Of a stretch of 64,000 nucleotides of DNA, positions 34,029 through 43,059 are shown piece after piece (within the stretch, counting starts at the first letter, position 1; every line of letters starts with the position of its first letter). The notes under the pieces were generated by a model, which worked only from the letters and a program-made list of their open reading frames with translations, ran no database searches and was not told the origin of the DNA. The position numbers were made by a program, and so were the translations under genes. The stretch spans positions 1,426,001 to 1,490,000 of the forward strand of contig NZ_JACCCW010000002.1 of NCBI RefSeq assembly GCF_013410065.1. Direction: 5' to 3'. Origin of the DNA: Granulicella arctica (GTDB taxonomy: Bacteria; Acidobacteriota; Terriglobia; Terriglobales; Acidobacteriaceae).

Positions 34029-35788
34029 AGCTCCGCTGGCTTCTCCCTCTCGTCTTCGTCTCGATCCCGGCTTGCCCGCAAACATCCGTCCCTCCCATCA
34101 TTTGGCACCCATGGTCGGACGCGGTCTTTGCACAAGCCGCACGGGAGCATAAGTTCGTTTTGCTTGATCTTGAGGCCGTGTGGTGCCACTGGTGCCACGT
34201 TATGGACCAGCAGACTTATAGCAATCCCAACGTCCGTCGGCTTATGAATAAGAGCTACATCGCGATCAAGGTCGATCAGGACTCGCGCCCGGACATCTCC
34301 AATCGTTATGAAGACTATGGCTGGCCAGCCACTGTCGTCTTCAATGCGAATCGCGGCGAAATCGTAAAGCGCCAGGGTTTTCTTCCTCCGATGCAGATGG
34401 CATCCATTCTGCAAGCTGTGATTGACGATCCATCACCCGGTCCATCCGTCGAGCCGGAAAAAGCAGTTATCTACGCCACAACTCCCTTCCTCGCTCCATC
34501 GCTGCTGGCCGAGGTTACAAATGAGTACGAAAAACAATACGATACCGCCGGCAAAGGCTGGGCCTTTGGCCATAAATATCTCGACGCCGACTCGGTTGAG
34601 TATGCAGTATTGCTCGCTTCGCATGGCGATAAGCTTCAGGAGCAACACGTGCGCGATACGCTTCAGGCGGCGCAAAAACTGCTGGACCCTGTCTGGGGCG
34701 GCGAGTATCAATATTCCACAGGCGGCAACTGGGATGAGCCGCACTTCGAGAAGCTTCTCTACATCCAGGCGCAAGGCATACGCACGTATGCGCAGGCCTA
34801 CGGCCAGTTTCACTCGCCTGACTATCTCGCTGCCGCAAAGAACATTCATCGTTACGTGCGCGGTTTTCTCACCAGCCCAGAGGGTGCTTTTTACGTTAGC
34901 CAGGACGCTGACCTTATCGATGGAAAACATAGCACCGACTACTTCCGTCTCAATGACGCCAGGCGGCGTGCTCTTGGCATACCACGTGTAGATAAACACC
35001 TCTACGCACGAGAGAACGGCTGGATGATTCGCGCCCTCTGCAAGCTTTATGCGGTTAGCAGCGATGCGTCTACCCTACAGGAAGCCGAACGTTCCGCCCT
35101 TTGGGTTGTTGATCATCGAAGTCTTCCTGGCGGCGGTTTCTCTCACAGCGACCATGATACAGCCGGCCCCTACCTCGGCGATTCGCTTGCCGTGGGGCAA
35201 GCGTTTCTTGCTCTCTATGAGATAACGGGAGATCGCGAGTGGCTCAAACGTGCCGAAGGCGCCCGCCGTTTTATCGCGGCCAACTTCGCGGCGCCTTCAG
35301 GCGCGGGATTCACGACGTCGAAAAACGCTACCGACGCTGCCTATGAGCCACACCCCGAGCGTGACGAAAACGCACAACTAGCCCGCTTCGGCAATCTGCT
35401 TTCCTACTACACAGGCGATAAAGGAGACCGCGAAACTGCAACCCGTGCCATGCGCTATCTTGCAACGCATGAAGTGGCAATCGCTTGGCTTTCCGCGCCA
35501 ATTCTTCTCGCAGAAACGGAGTATACCCGGCCTCCACTGCATATCACCATCGTTGGAGTCAGGAAGGACCCCTCAGCGAAGGCTCTCTTCCAGATAGCTT
35601 TGAGCAACGGACCGGCCTATGAGAGGTTGGAGTGGTGGGACCCAACAGAGGAACCGTTGCTTAATGATGACATCCAGTATCCCACGCTTCCTCACGCCGC
35701 CGCGTTTCTATGCACAGCGACGGCCTGTTCCTCACCCATGGTCGACCCGCAAATCCTCGAACTGCACATACGCAAGGCTGGCTCCTAG
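34025..35788 (+). CDS. Exported DUF255 thioredoxin-like / six-hairpin protein (YyaL-like)
   Basis: 587 residues. A signal peptide (MKLRWLLPLVFVSIPACPQ) precedes a thioredoxin-fold DUF255 domain (about 25-130) with VLLDLEAVWCHWCHVMDQQTY, carrying a CHWC active-site-like motif (Cys54, Cys57) flanked by His55 and His58. The remainder is an alpha/alpha barrel like YyaL/SPATA20 proteins (VWGGEYQYSTGGNWDEPHFEKLLYIQAQ, FYVSQDADLIDGKHSTDYF). Most YyaL proteins are cytosolic; this one is exported. Its start overlaps the DUF2063 stop (ATGA), so it belongs to the bufferin-like operon. A role in disulfide or copper handling of the peptide is an inference. Confidence 0.82.
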   Translation: MKLRWLLPLVFVSIPACPQTSVPPIIWHPWSDAVFAQAAREHKFVLLDLEAVWCHWCHVMDQQTYSNPNVRRLMNKSYIAIKVDQDSRPDISNRYEDYGWPATVVFNANRGEIVKRQGFLPPMQMASILQAVIDDPSPGPSVEPEKAVIYATTPFLAPSLLAEVTNEYEKQYDTAGKGWAFGHKYLDADSVEYAVLLASHGDKLQEQHVRDTLQAAQKLLDPVWGGEYQYSTGGNWDEPHFEKLLYIQAQGIRTYAQAYGQFHSPDYLAAAKNIHRYVRGFLTSPEGAFYVSQDADLIDGKHSTDYFRLNDARRRALGIPRVDKHLYARENGWMIRALCKLYAVSSDASTLQEAERSALWVVDHRSLPGGGFSHSDHDTAGPYLGDSLAVGQAFLALYEITGDREWLKRAEGARRFIAANFAAPSGAGFTTSKNATDAAYEPHPERDENAQLARFGNLLSYYTGDKGDRETATRAMRYLATHEVAIAWLSAPILLAETEYTRPPLHITIVGVRKDPSAKALFQIALSNGPAYERLEWWDPTEEPLLNDDIQYPTLPHAAAFLCTATACSSPMVDPQILELHIRKAGS

Positions 35789-36210
35789 CAGGGGACTCTT
35801 GGCAGCGCTTCGTCAAAGATAGACTATGAGCGAGCGGGCAGGACGCGACTCATGCATCTGGCTCTCACTTTGATAAAGTGCACCTTTGTCTGGGTGAAGG
35901 CTTCTCTTCACGAGTAATCCACTCCCGGAACCTATTGTCTACGACGTGAGCGGATAAAGCCGAAGTGAGAATTATCTTACGGAACCGCTTACCAGTGGCG
36001 CGAAGGCAGCAGCGGGCGCACGCTCTATTCAGGCTTCGGTCCCTGTCATGTAGTTGGTTTTCCATGTAGAAAATACGATCTGCGCTAAAAGTTTGATGGA
36101 CCGGCTCGATCATCCGGAAGATGAATAGAAACAAGCTAAGGGGATCAACCTTGAGGCGATTGATACTAGTTGTTGCTCAATCGCCCGTGCGCTCATCGAG
36201 CTCCATCCGT
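35789..36210. other. Non-coding stretch after the bufferin-like operon
   Basis: About 420 bases with no convincing gene, RNA or repeat. Base composition is less GC-rich than the operon. An open minus-strand frame (35865-36134) has no recognisable similarity and no ribosome binding site. Together with the transposase-like fragment that follows, the stretch probably represents old insertion debris. Confidence 0.4.
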
Positions 36211-36214
36211 TTAA

Positions 36215-36403
36215 GGATTGAAGAACATCGGCTTCAAGAGCTATGATTTCGCGGCTACTACCATCGCTGGTATCGAATTCCTTCGCCGTATTGGCAAAAA
36301 CCAGTTCTTTCTACGTGACCTCGTCTACGTCTCAAAGACCAGATTGCGTCTGCAATCTGGAATGCCGTGCTCACTCGATCATTGCAGCTTCTTCAGTGCC
36401 TAA
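36215..36403 (+). pseudogene. Transposase C-terminal fragment (IS6-like)
   Basis: The frame from about 36215 reads KNIGFKSYDFAATTIAGIEFLRRIGKNQF, which resembles the C-terminal end of IS6-family transposases (GFKS...AA.TIAG.E..R.IRKGQF). Only about 35 residues are alike, with no catalytic acids and no upstream continuation. Further bases to 36640 hold no other gene; the upstream region of the polysaccharide export gene is AT-rich and may carry its promoter. Confidence 0.4.
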
Positions 36404-36649
36404 CCCCTGACAATCTCGAATATTTGCAGCCGAGCCGCTAACTGTATATGCAAGGCACCATGAACTTGTTCTGGTGCTTCAGAGATATTTACCGTCCGGT
36501 CGGTCTTTGGCTTGCGAGAATATTTGAAGTTTCACGAAATAAATCACCCGTTATCAATAACCGTTCGTGTTATGCTCTGGTTCAAATTCGAGATTTTAAG
36601 TATTCCATTCAATAGTCTTGGAACTGACTTGAAAGGAGTTTGTGTGCTT

Positions 36650-37390
36650 ATGAGAATAAAGCCACCAAACTTTTCTCTCGTAGGGCCCGCACTTGTTTTA
36701 CTGTTCACATCCCAGGGCCACGCGAAGGATAAGCGCAAGTACGCGATGCCACCGCCGGAGTTCTTTCACCCGAGGAATGTATCGAGCGTTACCATCCAGC
36801 CTGGCGATACGATTGCTATATCGTCCTATTACACCGCCGAACTTACTAAGACTGTTCGTGTCCGAGAAGATGGCAAGGTCTCGCTGCCATTGCTGCAAGG
36901 TGTCCAGGCCAGCGGCCTGACGCCTGAACAACTACAGCAGGCTCTTATAACCGATTATGCGCGCGAGTTTACGCATCCTGACATAACGGTAGACTTGGTC
37001 GCGCCCGCCAACTATGCAGTCTATGTCACTGGCGAAGTAGGGATGCCAGGGCCGAAGGAAATACATGGCCGGATGACCGTGGCGATGGCGCTTGCGTCGG
37101 CCCAGGTACTGAACAAAACGGGAAAGCCCAAGTCCACTTTTCTGATCCGAGCAGCCGAGGCAGGCCATTACAACGTCTACAAGCTCGATGCTTCGTTTCC
37201 CACGGGATCGGCACGAGACATTGAGATTGTCCCTGGTGATGTGCTCTTCGTGCCGAAGAAGATTATTGCCAATGCGGATGATTTCGTAGACATGTGGATT
37301 CGCCAGCTACTGCCTGCCACTCCTAATGTTGGTACATCGGTTTTATTTACACCAGGTAATACAACAACCATTGCTTCAGCTTCCAAGTAA
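36650..37390 (+). CDS. Wza-like polysaccharide export protein
   Basis: 246 residues from the ATG at 36650, or a GTG two codons earlier; GAAAGGAG lies at 36631-36638 and the frame is open to 36512. A hydrophobic N-terminus is followed by a Poly_export domain (VTIQPGDTIAISSYYTAELTKTVRVREDGKVSLPLLQGVQASGLTPEQLQQAL), then a soluble ligand-binding beta-grasp (SLBB) domain (NYAVYVTGEVGMPGPKEI, DIEIVPGDVLFVPKK). There is no lipobox Cys, so unlike classical Wza it is not obviously a lipoprotein. It would form the periplasmic/outer membrane exit path for the polysaccharide made by the downstream genes. Confidence 0.85.
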   Translation: MRIKPPNFSLVGPALVLLFTSQGHAKDKRKYAMPPPEFFHPRNVSSVTIQPGDTIAISSYYTAELTKTVRVREDGKVSLPLLQGVQASGLTPEQLQQALITDYAREFTHPDITVDLVAPANYAVYVTGEVGMPGPKEIHGRMTVAMALASAQVLNKTGKPKSTFLIRAAEAGHYNVYKLDASFPTGSARDIEIVPGDVLFVPKKIIANADDFVDMWIRQLLPATPNVGTSVLFTPGNTTTIASASK

Positions 37391-37500
37391 TTTCTCGACC
37401 CAAAGGATCTTACGGTCCCTCCGTCTTCTGGAGGCGATGAGAGACACAGGATTGATTTGTTTACCGGAGCAGTCGGACAGCAAAGGAGCCTCAGGAACTA

Positions 37501-39657
37501 ATGGTGACGCTTCATGATCTTCAAAATACGATTTTTCGATCTAAGCGTGCTCTGATGATCTTCTGGGTCGTCGCTACTCTTGCTATCGTGGTTTACTACA
37601 CGCAAACAGCGCGCAAATATGAATCAAAAGCCCGCATTCTTGTTTCGCTGGGGTCCGAAAGCGAGGGCACGGCAGAATACCTGAATAACAGAAATATGCA
37701 GGTGTTGCAGCGAGAGCAGCAGATCCACAATGAACAGCAGATTCTGCTCAGCGAACACGTTCTGCTGACTACCTCCAAATGGATGTTGGGTGAGCCCACG
37801 CCGGGCGAGCCTGCTCCTCCGATGGATGCAGAGGTGCTGGAGGCGAGGCGTTTTCTAACTGGCGAAGCACCAGAGCCTACCCTGCTGCTAAGGACGCTCA
37901 AACTAATGAGTAAGAGGCTAGCAGCAGTGATAAAAGCGATGCCATTCGGGCATAAAGAAACGCAAATTCCAGAGTCCACTATTCTCGCCACGACTCTCTC
38001 GAAGAGCCTTGATGCTAAGACAATTTTCAATTCCGATGCACTCGATGTGAGCTTCCGCTACCGTGACCCCCGCGTAGCGCAAACGGTGCTGAAATTAGTG
38101 CTCACTGCTTACATTGACCATCATATCGCTGTATTCCAAAGTGCCGGCGAATCAGATCTTTTAAAGTCCGAGCTCAACCGTTCTCTCAATCAGTACCAGA
38201 AGCGGTTGGACGAGATGGCGAACTTCATGACGACACATCATGTCTTTGCCGAAGATTCGCAGATCAACTCGTTCATCCAACAGAAGCAACAGATCAATCA
38301 GGCGCTCAGCGATGCTACAGCTGACAGTCAAGCCTCATCCGCGCGGATCGGGATGTTCACTTGGTTCAATAACTCGCTTAAGCAATACGAGACGTATAGC
38401 ACTGTTGAGTCTCATAGCAAGCTACATGATGAGCTCGAATCAAAGTTGAACGAAGCACAGGTGCAAGAGCAGCAAATTCTCAATGGTCACCCCACTCAGA
38501 GCCGTGTCTACCAAGACCAGGCTGCGGTACTGCGACGGATTCGCCAGCTCTTGGTTTCGGAGCCCGCACAAATCGTTGACCAAAGGGAGGATCGGCGAAG
38601 CGGAGCTTCTGAATTAGTCGAGCAGCAACTCATCAGCTCAAACGCTGCACAAAAGAGCGCTCAGGCGCGCATGGAGCAGCTTAAGCATGAATTAAGCAAC
38701 GTAAATGAGGCCATCAATGACTACGTCCGAAATCTCCCTGGCTACAACATGATCAAGCTCAATCTGGACTTTTCGAAAGAGCAATCGGAGCAAATGGGAC
38801 AGGCATATCTCAACAGTCGTCTGCGCATTCTGTCGGCTCAGAGTGAAATCACAGACATCTCTGTAATCGATGCCCCCAGTTGGGAACCTGAGCCTAAATC
38901 GCCAAATAAATCAATGGTCCTCTTGTTGGCGATCGCACTTCTCTTCACGGGTAGCATTGCGATCATACTTGTCAGTGTTGGCCTGGATCAAACCATGAGC
39001 GACCGTCGCACTACGGAAGCGGCTCTGGGATTACCCGTTGCCGCTGTACTGCCGATGGCCACCTCGGAAAACGGAGATGCAGCGATTTTACTGGGACCCA
39101 AGACTGAAAATGAATTCGCGCGGATCTATATGTCAGTCCGGGACCTTAAGATTCCTGGTGTTGTCATCCTACTTGCTGGATCTAATGGTGGTGAGGATCT
39201 GAGCCTGGTCAGTTATGAACTGGCTCGTTTCTTTGATAGGTATGCGCCGTCACGAGTGGCACTATTGGACTGTACCTTGCAACCCGTCGAGCACCGCTCC
39301 GAGAAATCACCTGGTCCAACCTCCCTCTTCCTTCCGGATCAAGCAGAATTTTCGGGGCAGCAAGAAAAGATAGCCACTGGCGTTGCACCGACTGTTAGCT
39401 CTTCAGAGCTTCAGTTGGCTCTGTTGGCATGGCGCAATGAATTTTCCTATATCGTGGTCGCTAGCAATGTAGCGAAAGACATATATCGCTTGATTGACAT
39501 TCTGCCTTCGGTAAGTGCCGCATATCTAGTTGTGGAGGCGGGACGTACACGCCGCGCTACTGCGATTAGCACTCTTGATTTGTTGCGTAGTTCTGGTGTC
39601 CACACCGTCCAGCTCATCCTTAATAAGAATGTGCATTCCTCGTCCCAGGCTGACTAG
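37501..39657 (+). CDS. Wzz/GumC-like chain-length protein with degenerate kinase domain
   Basis: 718 residues, AAGGAG upstream. An N-terminal transmembrane helix (about 19-37) is followed by a Wzz domain (SKARILVSLGSES), a long coiled-coil region (about 200-460, rich in Gln/Glu), a second helix near 470-495 (SMVLLLAIALLFTGSIAIILVSVGL), and a C-terminal domain with the BY-kinase/ParA-like fold order. The nucleotide site is gone: LLAGSNGGEDLSL stands where a Walker A GxxGxGKS/T should be, and no C-terminal Tyr cluster is seen. It probably controls chain length and polymerisation as a scaffold without kinase activity. Confidence 0.85.
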   Translation: MVTLHDLQNTIFRSKRALMIFWVVATLAIVVYYTQTARKYESKARILVSLGSESEGTAEYLNNRNMQVLQREQQIHNEQQILLSEHVLLTTSKWMLGEPTPGEPAPPMDAEVLEARRFLTGEAPEPTLLLRTLKLMSKRLAAVIKAMPFGHKETQIPESTILATTLSKSLDAKTIFNSDALDVSFRYRDPRVAQTVLKLVLTAYIDHHIAVFQSAGESDLLKSELNRSLNQYQKRLDEMANFMTTHHVFAEDSQINSFIQQKQQINQALSDATADSQASSARIGMFTWFNNSLKQYETYSTVESHSKLHDELESKLNEAQVQEQQILNGHPTQSRVYQDQAAVLRRIRQLLVSEPAQIVDQREDRRSGASELVEQQLISSNAAQKSAQARMEQLKHELSNVNEAINDYVRNLPGYNMIKLNLDFSKEQSEQMGQAYLNSRLRILSAQSEITDISVIDAPSWEPEPKSPNKSMVLLLAIALLFTGSIAIILVSVGLDQTMSDRRTTEAALGLPVAAVLPMATSENGDAAILLGPKTENEFARIYMSVRDLKIPGVVILLAGSNGGEDLSLVSYELARFFDRYAPSRVALLDCTLQPVEHRSEKSPGPTSLFLPDQAEFSGQQEKIATGVAPTVSSSELQLALLAWRNEFSYIVVASNVAKDIYRLIDILPSVSAAYLVVEAGRTRRATAISTLDLLRSSGVHTVQLILNKNVHSSSQAD

Positions 39658-39667
39658 TGAGGCGCAT

Positions 39668-40282
39668 ATGAGAAAGCTGATTTTGAAAGTTGCAAAAAAG
39701 CTTCGGTTTCGTTTCTCAGAGTTCCACACATGGCTCCTGAGCAACTCGTTCGAAAGAATCGGCGAGGGAGTGCGAATCGACTTTCCCATTCGCATCGAAC
39801 AGCCCGGATCGATCAGTATCGGTGACGGGTGCATACTCTACTCACGCTCGTGGTTCAATCCAGTTGCTGCCTGGTCGGGGCAACAATACAACGGCAAGAT
39901 CGTCCTGGGAGACAGGGTGATGATAGGCTACGGCTGCCAGATCTCCGCGGCATCTTCCGTTGTCATCGAAGATGATGTGACAGTCGCCGCAGGTGTGGTC
40001 ATCGTGGATCACATTCATGATCATCGGCATGTTGACACCGCGATCTTCGCAGCCCCTATATCAGAGCCAAAGCCAGTGCGCATTGGAAAGCGGGCCTTTC
40101 TGGGCGTGTATTGCTTCATCGGACCAGGCGTTCAGATAGGAGAACAAGCCGTAATTGCAGCGAATGCAGTTGTCACCAAAGACGTTCCGGCCTACTGCAT
40201 CGCGGTTGGTAGCCCGGCTCGTCTCACACGCTTTCACGATCCGGCAGTTTCCAACGAGCAGCCGACCGCTGCTGAGGTTTGA
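39668..40282 (+). CDS. Left-handed beta-helix acyltransferase (WbbJ/LpxA-like)
   Basis: 204 residues from the ATG at 39668; upstream frame to 39530 overlaps the previous gene and is not used. Hexapeptide repeats give a left-handed beta-helix: ISIGDGCILYSRSW, IVLGDRVMIGYGCQISAASSVVIEDDVTVAAGVVIVDHIHDH, IGKRAFLGVYCFIGPGVQIGEQAVIAANAVVTKDVPAYCIAVGSPAR. The HIHDH region and the AVGSPAR end fit O-acetyltransferases of sugar chains (maltose/galactoside acetyltransferase-like). It probably acetylates a sugar of the exported polymer. Confidence 0.85.
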   Translation: MRKLILKVAKKLRFRFSEFHTWLLSNSFERIGEGVRIDFPIRIEQPGSISIGDGCILYSRSWFNPVAAWSGQQYNGKIVLGDRVMIGYGCQISAASSVVIEDDVTVAAGVVIVDHIHDHRHVDTAIFAAPISEPKPVRIGKRAFLGVYCFIGPGVQIGEQAVIAANAVVTKDVPAYCIAVGSPARLTRFHDPAVSNEQPTAAEV

Positions 40283-40285
40283 GCG

Positions 40286-41566
40286 TTGACTGAGCTAGAC
40301 GCAACACAGGAAATACCGGAAGTCGAACTAAGGCGCGACTCTACACTGCGCTTTGTATCCAATGGTGCTGCAATGGCCACAGCCAATCTGCTCGGCCGCG
40401 GCCTTGGCTACATTTCGATTATTTTGATGGCCCGTCGCCTTGCTGTGCCCTACATGGGGGCGTACGCCCTGCTGTACACCGCGAGCATGCTTGTCGAACT
40501 CATTGCTAATCTTGGGCTTGACAAGCTCTTGATGCGTGAGATTGCCGGGAGTAGCTCTGCGGTTGGCAAAGGGTACTTTCGAGCCGCTCTGCCTATACGT
40601 TTCGCGATGGCAACTGTGTCCTGGGCCGCAGCCTGGGGACTACTGATGAGGTTCTTTCGCCATGAATTGCCGGTCAGCGCGGCTACCGCCGGAATCTTCC
40701 TTGCAATGATCTTTCCGGTGATAGCAACGCGTAATTGCGAGGCGTTTCTTACGGCGCATGAGAAGCTCATTCCTATCGCATTTTCTCAATTCGCGGAGCG
40801 AATGCTGATGTTTGCAGCGGCCATGCTTCTCGTTACTGACAAGCTGTCATTCGGCAGCATGATGTGCGTGGCACCATTGGCGGCACTCGTCAGAATGATC
40901 ATGATCGCGGTTTCGACCCGCAAGGAGTGGATGCCCAATGAAGCTCCGGTCCATCCCAACGTACGCAAGCTAGTGCGAGAGGGACTGGAACTTTTTCTCA
41001 CCGAGGTTCTGGCTCTCGTGTACTTCCGCTCGGATGTCTTCGTCATGGCAAAAATGCGAGGCTTGGCAGATACGGGAATTTACCAGATTGCTTACAAAAT
41101 ATTCGACGTCTGTCTGTCACTATTTGCAGGCTTTTTGCAGGCAGCATTTCCACGTATGGCACGAAACAACACGAAAGAGATGTTACGCACGCATTTGCTG
41201 ACAGGATCTTTGCTTCTTTCGGTTCCAGCCATAGGCGTAATTTTGTTGCGCCACCCTATCCTAGATGTATTCCATAAGCAATACGTTACTGGATCGACAG
41301 CGCTGGTGTGGCTTATGTTGACTGTACCCCTGGTGTATATAAATTCCACACTCGCAAATGCAACCATTGTGGCTAGACGTGTTCGCCTATTGGGGGCAAT
41401 AGCCCTCCTGCTCGTGGTAATGAACGTCAGTCTGGATATTGCCCTCATTCCAAGATGGGGGATTAATGCTGCGGCTTTTGTGACGTTCTTCTGCGAAGTA
41501 TTCTCCACAGTCGTGTTGGCACCGTTATTATTGCGCACAATGACAAAAGTTCGGGATACCGCATGA
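40286..41566 (+). CDS. Wzx-like oligosaccharide flippase
   Basis: 426 residues from a TTG start 4 bases after the acetyltransferase stop, GAGG upstream. About 12 transmembrane helices with the polysaccharide-flippase/MATE pattern: GAAMATANLLGRGLGYISIILMARRLAVPYMGAYALLYTASMLVELIANLGLDKLLMREIAGS near the N-terminus and VLALVYFRSDVFVMAKMRGLADTGIYQIAYKIFD in the middle. It moves lipid-linked repeat units across the inner membrane. It overlaps the Wzy-like gene by 4 bases. Confidence 0.85.
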   Translation: MTELDATQEIPEVELRRDSTLRFVSNGAAMATANLLGRGLGYISIILMARRLAVPYMGAYALLYTASMLVELIANLGLDKLLMREIAGSSSAVGKGYFRAALPIRFAMATVSWAAAWGLLMRFFRHELPVSAATAGIFLAMIFPVIATRNCEAFLTAHEKLIPIAFSQFAERMLMFAAAMLLVTDKLSFGSMMCVAPLAALVRMIMIAVSTRKEWMPNEAPVHPNVRKLVREGLELFLTEVLALVYFRSDVFVMAKMRGLADTGIYQIAYKIFDVCLSLFAGFLQAAFPRMARNNTKEMLRTHLLTGSLLLSVPAIGVILLRHPILDVFHKQYVTGSTALVWLMLTVPLVYINSTLANATIVARRVRLLGAIALLLVVMNVSLDIALIPRWGINAAAFVTFFCEVFSTVVLAPLLLRTMTKVRDTA

Positions 41567-43059
41567 CGATACAAACGGCAATCTTCGGTTACACACAGAT
41601 TCAATTCCGTTCGGTTGTCGGATGGTTGATAGCTGCACTTGTGCTTGGCTGCGCTGCTGCGTTCGCTGGCTTACCTCTTTTTTATGGCTTCATTGGGCTC
41701 GCGCTATTTATTATCTTCGCAGGTGTTGCTACGCACTATCCCTCGGTGGTTATGGCCGCCTCCGTCTGGGCATTGGCGCTGTGTCCGTTTAGCTTCGGAA
41801 TCGAAACCGGCGTTCTGCCGAAGCTCTTTGCGGATGAAATCCTGCTGCTGACATATATTGCCATTCTGTTGCCCATGTACTGGGCGACGGACAGGGTCTG
41901 GCAGACCGGGGTTAGTAAATATCTTTTGATCGTAGCCGGATTTGTGTTTTGTCAGTGTCTGTCATTGCTTATTCGCACAGATCTCATTGCCTTCCGCAAT
42001 CTGCTGGAGACCTACATTCTAGGTCCGATGCTAATGATCGTTTTTCTTCAGGAGGCAGCAAACACTGATTGTGATGAATGGTTTTCCAAAGCAGTGATAT
42101 GGCTAACAGTCCTTATCGCCGTGCTCAGCGTCGTAGAACGAGTACTGCAAAGAAATCCAATCTTAGAAGGAATGGAACTCGAAGGTGGCTTCCAGTACCT
42201 TTCACCGCAAGTTGTCGCGATAACGGAAGGCGTCTACCGGCCTTACGTCACTTTCTTCCATCCGTCAGAAACCGGTACCTTCATAGCCATGGGGCTACCT
42301 TATGCAATTCGTGGATGGATGCACCAACGGAGCTGGCTGCCTACAGTACAGATACTGCTAATTGCAGCAGGCCTTGCTGTCAACGCCACGCGGGGAGTTT
42401 GGGTAGGTGCCGCGTTGTCGCTGCTGTTGTTGGCAAGAAACCCCATCATGATTGTTGTGTCCACTATCCCTGCGGCCGGCTTGGGAGGCTCCCTTGCCTA
42501 CGTCGTTCTGAAATCAACCCCGTTCATGCAGAGGCTTTCAGACGCCAACAATCTATTGGGCCGTTTTATCTACTGGCAGCTAGGTGCACAGGTGTTTTCA
42601 GATAACAAGACATTGGGTGTGGGGCACATGCAATTCCAGAAAGTCTATCTGGATTATGTGCACAACCAGAGTGAGATCGCTCAGATCAGCATCACACAAA
42701 TCCACGTGATCGATAACCTCTATTTAACTACGTTGGCAGAACATGGGTTCGTCGGGTTTATGGGGTTGATCGCTCTCTTTATTTGCACAGGAATATTGCT
42801 AAAGCGATTCCGCAAACGACTGTTAGATCTCGGACTCGTGCGGCAGGCATCCTTGGTTCAGGCTACCCAGCTGGTCTTAGTTGTCTATGCTGTGTCTGGC
42901 TTCTTTGCGGACGTGAATGAGTTCACGAAGGTAACGAAATTCTTTTTCATTCTTGTCGGGTTCGGCCTCGGCACAGCGCTGCGATCGCTTCGCGCAGACG
43001 AGCGTGGAAAAGCGAGGGTCACGGTAAGGTCTTTTCTGAACCCGGAGTTTGTACGATGA
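41563..43059 (+). CDS. Wzy/WaaL-like polysaccharide polymerase or ligase
   Basis: 498 residues, about 11 transmembrane helices. A large periplasmic loop (about 200-240) is followed by FHPSETGTFIAMGLPYAIRGWM and a TRGVWVGAALSLLLLARN segment typical of the Wzy_C/O-antigen ligase family. LGVGHMQFQKVYLDY and VIDNLYLTTLAEHGFVGFMGLIAL follow; the latter is the common motif of polymerases. In a Wzx/Wzz locus a polymerase role is most likely. Coupled to both neighbours by 4-base overlaps. Confidence 0.82.
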   Translation: MTIQTAIFGYTQIQFRSVVGWLIAALVLGCAAAFAGLPLFYGFIGLALFIIFAGVATHYPSVVMAASVWALALCPFSFGIETGVLPKLFADEILLLTYIAILLPMYWATDRVWQTGVSKYLLIVAGFVFCQCLSLLIRTDLIAFRNLLETYILGPMLMIVFLQEAANTDCDEWFSKAVIWLTVLIAVLSVVERVLQRNPILEGMELEGGFQYLSPQVVAITEGVYRPYVTFFHPSETGTFIAMGLPYAIRGWMHQRSWLPTVQILLIAAGLAVNATRGVWVGAALSLLLLARNPIMIVVSTIPAAGLGGSLAYVVLKSTPFMQRLSDANNLLGRFIYWQLGAQVFSDNKTLGVGHMQFQKVYLDYVHNQSEIAQISITQIHVIDNLYLTTLAEHGFVGFMGLIALFICTGILLKRFRKRLLDLGLVRQASLVQATQLVLVVYAVSGFFADVNEFTKVTKFFFILVGFGLGTALRSLRADERGKARVTVRSFLNPEFVR

